DNA of 60,984 bases, from positions 1 through 60,984 of the forward strand of contig CALZFY010000006.1 in the NCBI GenBank assembly GCA_945786935.1, in the 5' to 3' direction. Of the stretch, positions 26,518 to 34,779 are shown in pieces. A program made the translations under genes and the position numbers. This stretch comes from HGM12587 sp945786935. Lineage in GTDB: Bacteria > Bacillota > Clostridia > Lachnospirales > Lachnospiraceae. The notes under the pieces are model-generated. The model did not search any database, had not been told where the DNA came from, and saw only the letters and a program-made list of their open reading frames with translations. Position 1 is the stretch's first letter, and every line of letters starts with the position of its first letter.

Positions 26518-26671
26518 GATTATGATTCAGGGCTGATACAATGAAATACTGACGTTTCTGGAATGCATTGAATAGCAATATGCTGACAAGACAGCTGTAA
26601 AGAAAATTAAGAAAAGGCTAGGATTTATGAAAAGAATGTGCTATAGTAGGACAGGAAATAAAATGTAACTG
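26518..26671 (+). other. Intergenic stretch leading to pncB
   Basis: No gene is visible. TATAGT at 26642-26647 may be the pncB -10, with a poor -35. Confidence 0.4.
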
Positions 26672-26726
26672 TTTTGATAGTTGTCAGTACCTTCCGGCGG
26701 GAATGGGTGGCGAGAAGCTATCGGAA
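26672..26726 (+). promoter_or_regulatory. Structured leader RNA candidate upstream of pncB
   Basis: TTTTGATAG (26672-26680) pairs over 9 bp with CTATCGGAA (26718-26726), two pairs being G-U. Inside, TACC-TTCC-ggcg-GGAA-GGGT can form a second hairpin. The element ends 33 nt before the pncB start. It does not match a riboswitch class I recognise; a role in sensing a nicotinate/NAD-related ligand is inferred only from position. Confidence 0.4.
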
Positions 26727-26759
26727 TCATAATTCAGGGTTTACTAAAGGAGAAGAAAC

Positions 26760-28217
26760 ATGAGTGGCATAAATCTGACCCTGCTGACAGATCTTTATCA
26801 GCTGACCATGATGCAGGGATATTTTAAAAATCACAACAATGATACCGTTGTATTTGATGCATTTTACAGAACTAATCCAAGCGGTAACGGCTTTGCTATT
26901 GCAGCCGGCTTAGAGCAGGTGATCGATTATCTGAAGAATTTACGATTCAGTCCTGAGGATATCGAATATTTAAGAGGACTTGGGATTTTTGATGATGATT
27001 TTCTGGACTATCTGGCAGATTTCCGTTTTACAGGAGATGTGTATGCGATTCCGGAAGGAACGGTCGTATTTCCAAGGGAACCTCTCGTAAAGGTAATTGC
27101 TCCGATTATGGAAGCACAGCTGGTGGAGACAGCCATCTTAAATATTATTAATCATCAGAGCCTCATTGCTACAAAGGCAGCAAGGGTTGTCTATGCAGCC
27201 AAGGGTGACGGTATCATGGAATTTGGTCTTCGCCGTGCACAGGGACCGGATGCAGGACTTTACGGAGCAAGGGCAGCCATGATCGGCGGTTGTGCGGGAA
27301 CCTCCAATGTACTGGCAGGACAGATGTTTGATGTTCCGGTGCTTGGAACCCATGCCCATAGCTGGATTATGAGCTTCCCGGATGAATACACTGCATTTAA
27401 GAAATATTCAGAGCTTTATCCCAACGCATGTACTCTGCTGGTAGACACCTATGATACCTTAAAATCCGGTGTGCCAAATGCTATCCGGGTATTCACAGAG
27501 ATGAGAGAAGCCGGCATTCCACTGACCAAATACGGCATCCGTTTAGACAGCGGTGACCTTGCTTACCTTTCCAAGAAAGCAAGAAAGATGTTGGATGCGG
27601 CAGGATTCCCGGACGCAGTGATCTCTGCCTCCAGTGACCTGGATGAGAATCTCATCGACAGCTTAAAGGCTCAGGGAGCAACCATCACATCCTGGGGTGT
27701 AGGCACCAACCTAATCACCTCCAAGGATCAGCCGGCTTTCGGCGGCGTTTATAAACTGGCTGCTATTAAAAATCCTGATGGAACCTTTACCCCGAAGATC
27801 AAGCTTTCCGAAAACACAGCGAAGGTTACAAACCCGGGCAACAAGACTGTTTATCGTATTTATGATAAAGAATCCGGTAAGATCAATGCAGATCTGATCT
27901 GTCTGGCAGATGAAACCTTCAGCACAGACAAGGATCTTCGTATCTTCGACCCTGTAGAAACCTGGAAAAAGACAAAATACAAAGCAGGTACCTATGAAAT
28001 GAGAGAACTGCTGGTACAGGTATTCAAAGACGGAGAATGTATCTACGACTCTCCAAGTGTCATGGAAATGCGTGAATACTGCAAACGGGAGCAGGAAACG
28101 GTATGGGAAGAATCCAGACGTCTGGTGAACCCCCATGAGGTCTATGTAGACCTCTCAGATAAGCTTTATAAAATGAAAGCTGAGATTCTGGAAGAGATGA
28201 GCAATCAGAACGATTAA
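26760..28217 (+). CDS. pncB: Nicotinate phosphoribosyltransferase
   Basis: Converts nicotinate and PRPP to nicotinate mononucleotide in NAD salvage. The 485-residue protein has the N-terminal LLTDLYQLTMMQGYF, the central EFGLRRAQGPDAG, GTHAHSWIMSF and IRLDSGDLAYLSKKAR segments of the family. AAAGGAGA precedes the ATG and a terminator follows, so it is a single-gene unit with a structured leader. Confidence 0.94.
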   Translation: MSGINLTLLTDLYQLTMMQGYFKNHNNDTVVFDAFYRTNPSGNGFAIAAGLEQVIDYLKNLRFSPEDIEYLRGLGIFDDDFLDYLADFRFTGDVYAIPEGTVVFPREPLVKVIAPIMEAQLVETAILNIINHQSLIATKAARVVYAAKGDGIMEFGLRRAQGPDAGLYGARAAMIGGCAGTSNVLAGQMFDVPVLGTHAHSWIMSFPDEYTAFKKYSELYPNACTLLVDTYDTLKSGVPNAIRVFTEMREAGIPLTKYGIRLDSGDLAYLSKKARKMLDAAGFPDAVISASSDLDENLIDSLKAQGATITSWGVGTNLITSKDQPAFGGVYKLAAIKNPDGTFTPKIKLSENTAKVTNPGNKTVYRIYDKESGKINADLICLADETFSTDKDLRIFDPVETWKKTKYKAGTYEMRELLVQVFKDGECIYDSPSVMEMREYCKREQETVWEESRRLVNPHEVYVDLSDKLYKMKAEILEEMSNQND

Positions 28218-28227
28218 TAACAGGAAT

Positions 28228-28268
28228 ACCGCTGGAGTCAAAATACATGACTTTGGCGGTGTTCTTTT
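28228..28268 (+). terminator. Terminator after pncB
   Basis: ACCGC..AGTCA (28228-28240) pairs with TGACT..GCGGT (28248-28260), followed by a T-rich stretch. Confidence 0.7.
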
Positions 28269-28441
28269 ATTCATTTGTAAAGCAGATTTTCATGGATTTT
28301 TGCTGGTTGACGGATTGGTCAGAACAAAACTTTCTACTGGAAAAATAATAAATCAGAAAAGAAAAATAATAAATCAAAAAAAGTACTTGCATTTTGTTTA
28401 AATATAGTATAAAATAGCCATCGTTGAGACAACAAAAATAA

Positions 28442-28513
28442 AGGGCTATCGCCAAACGGTAAGGCAACGGACTCTGACTCCGTCATTTCAAGGTTCGAAT
28501 CCTTGTAGCCCTG
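28442..28513 (+). tRNA. tRNA-Gln (anticodon CTG), copy 1
   Basis: A 72-nt cloverleaf: acceptor AGGGCTA/TAGCCCT, D arm GCC/GGC, anticodon stem ACGGA/TCCGT around loop CTCTGAC (anticodon CTG), T arm CAAGG-TTCGAAT-CCTTG and discriminator G. CCA is not encoded. A CTCAGTAGT/ACTATTGAG hairpin follows at 28520-28542. Confidence 0.93.
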
Positions 28514-28555
28514 TTAAAGCTCAGTAGTAAATTACTATTGAGTACAATTAAATAA

Positions 28556-28627
28556 AGGGCTATCGCCAAACGGTAAGGCAACGGACTCTGACTCCGTCAT
28601 TTCAAGGTTCGAATCCTTGTAGCCCTG
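28556..28627 (+). tRNA. tRNA-Gln (anticodon CTG), copy 2
   Basis: Identical in sequence to copy 1 over all 72 nt, with a 42-nt spacer between the genes. CTCAGTAGA/TCTACTGAG (28636-28658) forms a terminator-like hairpin after it. Its last 29 nt plus the next 3 recur at 30890-30921. Confidence 0.93.
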
Positions 28628-28701
28628 CTTAAGAGCTCAGTAGAACATCTCTACTGAGTTCTTTGTTGTTTAAAAGAAGGATAACACTAAATCTGGCATT
28701 A

Positions 28702-28881
28702 TTATAACCAATTTTTTGAACTCTCTTTGTCGGAGCTGTCATTGTTTTGGTCTGAATTATTTTCTTTATCAGAATCATTCATAAGCTGGTCAAATGCGTA
28801 AATATCCATTGCCCTTTCAAGCGGATCTAATTTGCCGTCGTGATTTAAGTCAAATAAACCTCTAAAAAATCCTTTGTTCAT
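28702..28881 (-). CDS. Small acidic protein with EF-hand-like loop
   Basis: A 59-residue frame on the minus strand beginning MNKGFFRGLFDLNHDGKLD, with TGGAGGT at a suitable distance before the ATG. DLNHDGKLDPLE resembles a calcium-binding EF-hand/dockerin loop (D-x-N-x-D-G-x-L-D-x-x-E). The C-terminal 25 residues are rich in D, N, S and K, as in a disordered tail. Short proteins of this FxGLFDxNxDGK type are frequent in related gut Firmicutes; the function is unknown. Confidence 0.7.
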   Translation of the reverse strand: MNKGFFRGLFDLNHDGKLDPLERAMDIYAFDQLMNDSDKENNSDQNNDSSDKESSKNWL

Positions 28882-29106
28882 ACTGTACCTCCATGAAGAT
28901 CAAATTAATTTATGATTCAATTATAATTTAATACTACGATTCCAAAAACTTTCATTACCGTTAAATAAGTCATCATATTTCCCCGGAGTTAGAGGAATGA
29001 GATGAAAAAACTTGCTTATTTATCCTCGCTTTAATGAAAACCATAAGTAATCTACATAACAAAGGGTAAAGTCTTCTTTGTTCTTTATTGAAGGTGTTTT
29101 GTTTAT

Positions 29107-29436
29107 ATGCTATCATCAGAGATGAAAATGTTGGAGGCATATAGAAATAGAATGAGAATAGAATATAACAGATTTTTTAATAAATTAAGAGAAAAACATA
29201 TCACACAAAAGTATTTCGTTGATACAAGTGGAATTGGTGCAGCAACAGTGAATAAATTGCGTAACAACCAATCAGTCACTACAGATACCTTATGTCGTAT
29301 TTGTGATTACTTTCAGTGTATGCCTGATGAAATCATGGAATGGATACCAGATTCTGATTATGAGTTGAAGCGTAAAGAAAAGGAAAAAATAGAAGCCCAA
29401 ATAGCAGAACTGCAAGAAAAACTAAGGAAAATGTAG
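29107..29436 (+). CDS. HTH (Cro/C1-like) regulator with coiled-coil tail
   Basis: A 109-residue protein. Residues ~25-80 form a small XRE-type domain (LREKHITQKYFVDTSGIGAATVNKLRNNQSVTTDTLCRICDYFQCMPDEI). The tail (KRKEKEKIEAQIAELQEKLRKM) is a heptad-like coiled coil. The ribosome site is weak (GAAGGTG). It may regulate islet genes; this is positional inference. Confidence 0.7.
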   Translation: MLSSEMKMLEAYRNRMRIEYNRFFNKLREKHITQKYFVDTSGIGAATVNKLRNNQSVTTDTLCRICDYFQCMPDEIMEWIPDSDYELKRKEKEKIEAQIAELQEKLRKM

Positions 29437-29735
29437 TAGTACTCTAAATAATATGAGTGTGGGGGAACACTTATCTAACATATTATGGACTTTTCCATTG
29501 GTTTCCGATTTTAAATCCCTTGATAGTTCCTTCGTTTAAAAGTTGGTGAGCTAAGCTCCATTAAGATTGAAAACAATGCATCTATGGCAAAGAACGGGGA
29601 AAATATTAAAGCTATGTCGTAGAATTTGAATTGTTGCTGTTTTCAAAATGTGGTAATCTATAGTTAAGAAATCATAGTTACGGATGATTAGATGGAAAGC
29701 GAAGAGTTAATAATATAAGGAGAGGGGGAACATGG
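29437..29735. other. Intergenic stretch in the tRNA islet
   Basis: About 300 nt without a supported gene. It ends in the AAGGAGAGGGGG ribosome site of the next gene. Confidence 0.5.
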
Positions 29736-30065
29736 ATGCTTAATGAAGAGATGATCTGCGAATTAGTGGACGGATTAAAAAATATATTTGAACAGAATAT
29801 TTTGCAGATAATTTTATATGGTTCTGTCGCAAGGCATGAAGAAACTTCGGAGAGTGATATTGATATTGCTATCATTATAGAAGAAGCTCCTGTTTCAGAT
29901 ATAAGGGACAGATTTATCGAATGGAACTCAGAAATGGATATGAAGTATAACAGAGTTTTTTCAATTATAGATATTGTAAAAGCACAGATGGATAAGTGGG
30001 GAAATGTTCTTCCATTTTATAAGAATATTAAGGAAGAGGAGATTGTATTGTGGAAGGTAGCATAA
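29736..30065 (+). CDS. MNT-type nucleotidyltransferase, first of two
   Basis: A 109-residue minimal nucleotidyltransferase with YGSVARHEETSESDIDIAIII (GSx10DxD). It lies in the islet just before a paralogous gene and a HEPN gene. By analogy with MNT/HEPN units it is an antitoxin-like adenylyltransferase. AAGGAGAGG precedes the start. Confidence 0.8.
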   Translation: MLNEEMICELVDGLKNIFEQNILQIILYGSVARHEETSESDIDIAIIIEEAPVSDIRDRFIEWNSEMDMKYNRVFSIIDIVKAQMDKWGNVLPFYKNIKEEEIVLWKVA

Positions 30066-30116
30066 AAGAATGCTTATTATCGTTTGGAACGTGTGATAGT
30101 AAAGGAGGAGGTTGTT

Positions 30117-30449
30117 TTGTCAGATGAAACAAAGAATGTTATTGAACAATTTGTAACAGATGTAAAGAATTGTTTGGGAAGTAGCGTAAATAGCATGATT
30201 ATCTTTGGGTCTTATGCAAGAGGAGATTATAACGAGAATTCTGATATTGATATTCTGATATTGGTTAATATTTCTGAAACAGAGATTAAGAAATACGAAG
30301 ATCGGGTCATAGATTATGCATTTGATTTGGAATTGGAATATGGTAAATGCCTTTCTCCGATCATTAAAAATCAGGAAGTATTCGATTATTGGTCTGATAC
30401 CTTGCCGTTTTACCGGAATATTAAAAGAGAGGGAGTACGTGTGGCATGA
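30117..30449 (+). CDS. MNT-type nucleotidyltransferase, second of two
   Basis: A 110-residue paralogue of the preceding protein with FGSYARGDYNENSDIDILIL and a similar C-terminus (LPFYRNIKREG versus LPFYKNIKEEE). The chosen start is a TTG at 30117 placed 5-7 nt after AAAGGAGGAGG; a longer TTG reading from 30084 runs through that site. The stop overlaps the HEPN start (ATGA). Confidence 0.75.
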   Translation: MSDETKNVIEQFVTDVKNCLGSSVNSMIIFGSYARGDYNENSDIDILILVNISETEIKKYEDRVIDYAFDLELEYGKCLSPIIKNQEVFDYWSDTLPFYRNIKREGVRVA

Positions 30450-30853
30450 CAGATAAGCAAAGGGATTTAAGTGCTTATAGATTTTCACAGGCGGAGGAAA
30501 CATTGCAGAGTGCGAAGTTGTGCGAAAGTATGAAGTTTTATAAAGACGCTATAAACAGAGCCTAGTACTCTGCATTCTACTCGGTGAAAGCAGTTTTGGA
30601 AATTTCGGATGTGGATTTTAAGCGTCATAAAGATGTAGTGGCATATTTTAATCAGCATTATGTAGCAACGGAAATGTTTGAAAAAGAATGTGGACGGAAG
30701 CTTGCTAAGTTGCAGAGAAAGAGGGAAGCAAGCGATTATGATGATTTTTATATAGCTTCTGCTGAGGAAGCGCACCAGCAGATCGAATCGGCCACCTATA
30801 TTAATAAGGCGGTAAAGATGTTTTTAATTCATAAAGAAGTTTTGATAAAATAA
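30446..30853 (+). pseudogene. HEPN-domain gene interrupted by a TAG codon
   Basis: The frame starts by ATGA overlap and encodes a COG1895-type HEPN protein of 135 codons, but codon 40 (30563-30565) is TAG. The context INRA*YSAFYSVKAVLE shows a tyrosine codon was lost from the family motif AYYSAFY. The rest of the frame is open to 30853 with the typical YDDFYIASAEEA segment. The product is therefore truncated unless the stop is read through. Confidence 0.75.
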
Positions 30854-30889
30854 ATTCGGAGAAGGTATTGTATTGTGGCAAGATAGATG

Positions 30890-30921
30890 ATTTCAAGGTT
30901 CGAATCCTTGTAGCCCTGCTT
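30890..30921 (+). repeat. Right-hand tRNA-Gln 3'-end repeat (att-like)
   Basis: An exact 32-nt copy of 28599-28630 covering the T arm, the 3' acceptor strand and the first flanking bases. It cannot form a tRNA because the 5' half is missing. Confidence 0.75.
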
Positions 30922-30927
30922 CTAAAG

Positions 30928-30956
30928 CTCAGTAGAGAAGTCTGCTGAGTTTTTTT
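30928..30956 (+). terminator. Terminator after the tRNA remnant
   Basis: CTCAGTAGA pairs with TCTGCTGAG (one G-U), followed by seven T. It is the third relative of the hairpins behind the two intact tRNA genes. Confidence 0.75.
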
Positions 30957-31051
30957 ATGCCCGGAATAGTTGATTTAGCGGGTTCTCTTTGATGCAATTA
31001 TGATACAATGATTCAATATACTAATATGCTACGATAGAAAAGGAGCAGGCA

Positions 31052-31780
31052 ATGATGACACAGATTCTGGTTGTTGAAGATGAAAGACCCATTTCCAACT
31101 TAATAGCGGTAAACTTAAGAAAGGCGGGCTATGCATGCGACTGCGTCTTTGATGGCATGGCAGCGGCAGATGCACTGGAAGAGAAAAGCTATGATCTGAT
31201 TCTGCTGGATGTGATGCTCCCGGAGGTAGATGGCTATGAGCTGATGAATTATATTGCTCCTTTGGAGATTCCTACGATTTTTCTGACTGCTAAGGCCACG
31301 GTGCAGGACCGGGTAAGGGGATTGAAACTGGGAGCCGATGATTATCTGACAAAACCGTTTGAGATTATTGAACTTCTGGCCAGAGTGGAGACGGTTCTTC
31401 GGCGTTACCATAAGACAGAACGTATGATTATGATCCATGACCTTGTAATTGATACAGCCTCCCGTTCGGTAAGCCGGGAGGAAGAGATAATCAGTCTGAC
31501 GAAGAAGGAATATGATTTGCTGCTGCTGTTTGTCCGCAATAAAAATATTGCCCTTTACAGAGAAACAATCTATGAACAGATTTGGGGCGGGGAATATCTG
31601 GGAGTTTCTCTTGCAGAGACCTATGATACACTCAATCCAACAGAAGACATTGAGAAAGAACAAGAAAAAGATATCGGATGCCAGCTTTATGGCGTTTATG
31701 AAGAGGCCGGGGAAACTATAGCTTATTTGTTTCGGAAAAATATAGGGGATATCGTGCTCTCAGCAAAGTTTTACAGGTGA
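31052..31780 (+). CDS. OmpR-family response regulator with replaced C-terminus
   Basis: Residues 1-120 are a complete receiver domain (VVEDE, phosphorylated aspartate in LILLDVMLPEVDGYE, conserved T and K in FLTAKA and LTKPFE). Residues ~130-185 begin a winged-helix output domain (LTKKEYDLLLLFVRNKN...QIWGGEYLG), but the DNA-contacting helix and final hairpin are missing. After GVSLAE the last ~50 residues are unrelated to the family. The gene looks like a fusion created by deletion, probably unable to bind DNA normally. No histidine kinase is next to it. Confidence 0.7.
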   Translation: MMTQILVVEDERPISNLIAVNLRKAGYACDCVFDGMAAADALEEKSYDLILLDVMLPEVDGYELMNYIAPLEIPTIFLTAKATVQDRVRGLKLGADDYLTKPFEIIELLARVETVLRRYHKTERMIMIHDLVIDTASRSVSREEEIISLTKKEYDLLLLFVRNKNIALYRETIYEQIWGGEYLGVSLAETYDTLNPTEDIEKEQEKDIGCQLYGVYEEAGETIAYLFRKNIGDIVLSAKFYR

Positions 31781-31893
31781 TTATAAAAATATGGGAACTG
31801 TTCAGAGCCAAGCAAAATATGCAAAAATGATACACGAAATATGCCTTTTTGATACAAGAGTCTCATATCCTTGTTTCAAGAGGTGATAAGACG

Positions 31894-32718
31894 ATGATAA
31901 TACATCAGAAAAGAGAATTTTTTTTAAAGGAAAAGAAACGTCAGCAAAAGCAGCGAAGATTGCATAAAAAAATAGCGGTACTTTGCATGACTGCGTTTTT
32001 GCTGGGGGTATTGTGCGGAAAGATGGTGTTCGCAAAAGAAGAACCGGAAAAAATCACAGTGAAAGAACAACCGGGAATCCACATGGAAGAACCGGAAAAG
32101 GTAGGAAATATCAATCAGGGACAAATCGTAAAAGAAGAAACTACAGAAGGAGAAATGTGGCAACTTGTTCTTGTGAATCCTACCCATGCCATGGAAGAAG
32201 GTTATGTGCCTGAGCTGGAAGAAATTGAAAACAACTATTACTTTGATGCCCGGGCGGTGGAATCTTTAAAGAAGATGCTGGCAGACGGAAGAAGGGAAGG
32301 ACTTGATTTTTGGATTTGTTCAGCTTACCGCAGCACTGAAAAGCAAAAGTCACTGTACGATAATAAGGTGCAGAGGCTCATGGCAGAAGGCATGAGCTAT
32401 GGAGAGGCTTACGCGGAGGCGGCCAAAACAGTCGCTTATCCCGGAACCAGTGAGCACCAGTTAGGGTTTGCTGTGGATATTGTAGCAAAGGATTATCAGC
32501 TTCTGGATGATAAGCAGGCAGATACAAAGGAAGCAAAGTGGCTGAGGGATAACTGTTGAAAATATGGTTTTATCCTTCGGTATCCCACCAATAAAACAGA
32601 AGAGACAGGCATCATCTTTGAACCATGGCATTACCGCTATGTGGGAGAAGAGGCAGCAAGGGAGATCATGGAAAAAGGGATTTGTCTGGAAGAGTATTTG
32701 ATATTGTCAGAATCATGA
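31894..32718 (+). pseudogene. VanY-type D-alanyl-D-alanine carboxypeptidase, nonsense-interrupted
   Basis: The frame from 31894 (MIIHQKREFF) encodes a membrane anchor (KIAVLCMTAFLLGVLCGKMVFA) and a VanY/peptidase M15B domain with SAYRSTEKQ and GTSEHQLGFAVDIV metal-binding segments. A TGA at 32557-32559 interrupts WLRDNC*KYGFILRYP, where TGG (tryptophan) is expected. The same frame then continues with EPWHYRYVG, including the last zinc-ligand histidine, to 32718. The truncated product would miss that ligand. Confidence 0.75.
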
Positions 32719-32833
32719 TAGAATGAACAGGGATTATCTGCAAGAAACGGCATAAGTATAAATTTACAAAGATTTTAGTAGGAAATCATTCGGATTTCGT
32801 GTATACTGGGAATGATATATCAGGAGGAAACAC

Positions 32834-33544
32834 ATGTATACTTGGGACAGTAGAGTCCGATTCAGTGAGGTCGGGGAAGATAAAAGATTAACATTAGATG
32901 GTGTATTAAACTATTTTCAGGACTGCAGTACCTTCCAGTCAGAGGATCTGGGGAATGGTATGGAGGCAGTGGAGGCGCTCCACCGTGTATGGGTGCTGAA
33001 TGCATGGCAGATCGTAGTCAACGAATATCCGAAGCTGGGAGAAAAAATCGTGACAGGAACCTGGCCATACGAGTTTAACAGATTCTTTGGCAGCCGTAAT
33101 TTTATTATGTACGGAGAAGATGGCAGAGTCCTTGCCTATGCAAACAGTCTTTGGACTTATCTGAATTCCGAAAACGGAAGACCTGCCAGGGTGGACGATG
33201 AAATTTTAAATCTCTATCAGCTGGAACCAAAATACGATATGGAATATGCGGATCGGAAAATCACCCTGCCGGGAACGATGGAAAGCCGGAAGAGTTTTCC
33301 GGTAGAAGTCTATCATCTGGATACGAATCATCATGTCAATAACGGACAGTATGTGAAGATGGCAGGTGCCTATCTTCCACAGGACTTCCATATTGCACAG
33401 ATGAGGGCAGAGTACAAAAAATCAGCATTGCTGGGAGATATGATCTATCCAAGAGTACATGCGGAAGAAGACAAAGTGATTGTTAGCCTGGAGGATGAAG
33501 CAGGAACATCATTTGCAATCGTTGAGTTTAGAAACACATTATAA
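32834..33544 (+). CDS. Acyl-ACP thioesterase (FatA/FatB-like family)
   Basis: Hydrolyses acyl-ACP to free fatty acid. The 236-residue bacterial-type protein has two hotdog halves: N-terminal VRFSEVGEDKRLTLDGVLNYFQDCS and C-terminal DTNHHVNNGQYVKMA with the conserved N-x-H-V-N-N region. AGGAGG precedes the start and a TATACT -10 lies near 32802. It is a single-gene unit. Confidence 0.87.
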   Translation: MYTWDSRVRFSEVGEDKRLTLDGVLNYFQDCSTFQSEDLGNGMEAVEALHRVWVLNAWQIVVNEYPKLGEKIVTGTWPYEFNRFFGSRNFIMYGEDGRVLAYANSLWTYLNSENGRPARVDDEILNLYQLEPKYDMEYADRKITLPGTMESRKSFPVEVYHLDTNHHVNNGQYVKMAGAYLPQDFHIAQMRAEYKKSALLGDMIYPRVHAEEDKVIVSLEDEAGTSFAIVEFRNTL

Positions 33545-33559
33545 TTTTTCACTATCAGG

Positions 33560-33722
33560 CAACCAGGCTATGCCTCCCTGGCGGAGCGTTAAGCCAAAGG
33601 AGTCTGAAAATCCATTCCTAGAAACACTTCGCGAAACAGGCTCTCCTGTGAGCGGTTAGTGTTTCTTGGAATTAGTTGAAGGCGACGACGCCTGCGAAAG
33701 CTAGGGAGGCATAGTCTGGTTG
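33560..33722 (+). repeat. Structured intergenic repeat, copy D
   Basis: Plus orientation, 16 nt after the thioesterase stop. The outer 20-bp stem pairs 33560-33579 with 33703-33722 (one G-U). The core stem is AGAAACAC (33620-33627) / GTGTTTCT (33659-33666), with inner hairpin ACAGG-ctct-CCTGT. Confidence 0.8.
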
Positions 33723-33758
33723 GCGTGCAGTAAAAATATATAAGAGAGGACGAAAAAC

Positions 33759-34595
33759 ATGATTGAATTAGGAAAGAAACAGACACTGGAGGTTGTTAAG
33801 AAGGTAGATTTTGGCGTATATCTTGCATCGGAGGCAGGAAGCCCGGATAAGGTATTACTTCCAAAGAAACAGGTGCCGGAAGGAACAGACACCGGTTCCA
33901 AACTGGAAGTATTTATCTACAGGGATTCCAAGGACCGTCTCATTGCTACCACGGCCCAGCCAAAACTGACACTGGGAGAGATGGCAGTGCTGACGGTTAA
34001 GGAAGTAGGAAAGATCGGCGCATTCTTAGACTGCGGTTTGGAAAAAGACTTATTCCTGCCGTTTAAGCAGCAGACAAGACGGGTGCATACCGGGGATGAA
34101 GTGCTGGTGGCCATGTACATCGACAAGAGCAATCGCCTTTGTGCAACTATGAATGTTTATGAATATTTAAGAACAGATTCCCCTTATGAAAAGGAAGATA
34201 CGGTTCATGGTGTGATCTATGAGATCAGCAGAAACTTTGGAGCCTTCGTGGCAGTGGATGATCAGTATTCCGGTCTGATCCCTGCAAAAGAGTTTCATGG
34301 GGAATATGAGATTGGGGAGCGCATTGAAGCCCGTGTTACTGCAGTGAAAGCCGACGGGAAACTGGATCTTAGTATTCGAAGAAAAGCCCACCTTCAGATG
34401 GATGAAGATGCGCAGTATGTGCTGCAGGTAATCGAAGAGTTTGAAGGGGTGCTGCCTTTTAACGATAAAGTGTCACCGGAGATCATAAAGAGAGAATTTA
34501 AAATGAGTAAAAATGCATTTAAGCGTGCAGTGGGAAGACTATATAAAGAAGGCAAAATCGAGATTACAGAAAACCGTATTTTGTTGAAAAAATAA
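33759..34595 (+). CDS. cvfB: CvfB-like S1 RNA-binding protein
   Basis: A 278-residue protein made of S1-type beta-barrel domains (residues ~1-60, 65-130, 140-210) and a C-terminal winged helix (FNDKVSPEIIKREFKMSKNAFKRAVGRLYKEGKIEI), the order known for CvfB/YitL. It binds RNA in the cytoplasm and affects virulence-factor expression in staphylococci; its role here is not known. Length is typical. Confidence 0.87.
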   Translation: MIELGKKQTLEVVKKVDFGVYLASEAGSPDKVLLPKKQVPEGTDTGSKLEVFIYRDSKDRLIATTAQPKLTLGEMAVLTVKEVGKIGAFLDCGLEKDLFLPFKQQTRRVHTGDEVLVAMYIDKSNRLCATMNVYEYLRTDSPYEKEDTVHGVIYEISRNFGAFVAVDDQYSGLIPAKEFHGEYEIGERIEARVTAVKADGKLDLSIRRKAHLQMDEDAQYVLQVIEEFEGVLPFNDKVSPEIIKREFKMSKNAFKRAVGRLYKEGKIEITENRILLKK

Positions 34596-34670
34596 GGCAG
34601 GATGACTTTGCATCGCTTTACTATGGTAAATTCCTCCAAAAAACTTTTGTTTCCTCATTCAATAGAAATA

Positions 34671-34734
34671 AAAGTACACAAATCTGTGAAAGTGCACAAA
34701 AAACACTTGCAAATTTTGGCAACAATGCTATACT
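34671..34734 (+). promoter_or_regulatory. Promoter with tandem operator-like repeats for the small HPr-sized gene
   Basis: TTGCAA (34707-34712) and TATACT (34729-34734) are 16 nt apart. Immediately upstream are direct repeats AAAGTACACAAA (34671-34682) and AAAGTGCACAAA (34689-34700), 18 bp apart, placed like activator sites. Confidence 0.6.
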
Positions 34735-34779
34735 GACAGCGTAAGGAAAATGAAAGTGAATGAATTAGGAGGAATCGAA

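Larger units (their letters stand above)
28599..30921 (+). mobile_element. Islet flanked by a 32-bp tRNA-Gln 3'-end repeat
   Basis: The 32-bp sequence at 28599-28630 (3' part of tRNA-Gln copy 2) is repeated exactly at 30890-30921, each followed by related AGCTCAGTAGA hairpins. This is the footprint of site-specific insertion into a tRNA gene. The enclosed 2.26 kb is more AT-rich than its surroundings and carries accessory genes, but no integrase; it is probably a decayed island. Confidence 0.6.

Noticed and set aside
30890..30921. Third tRNA-Gln gene
   Set aside because: Only the 3' half is present; the acceptor 5' strand, D arm and anticodon arm are missing.
31115..31663. 182-codon antisense frame over the response regulator
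   Set aside because: It is complementary to the receiver domain and has no recognisable protein features.
31052..32718. Vancomycin resistance cluster
   Set aside because: Only a damaged regulator and a damaged VanY-type gene are seen; there is no vanH, ligase or vanX, and no kinase.
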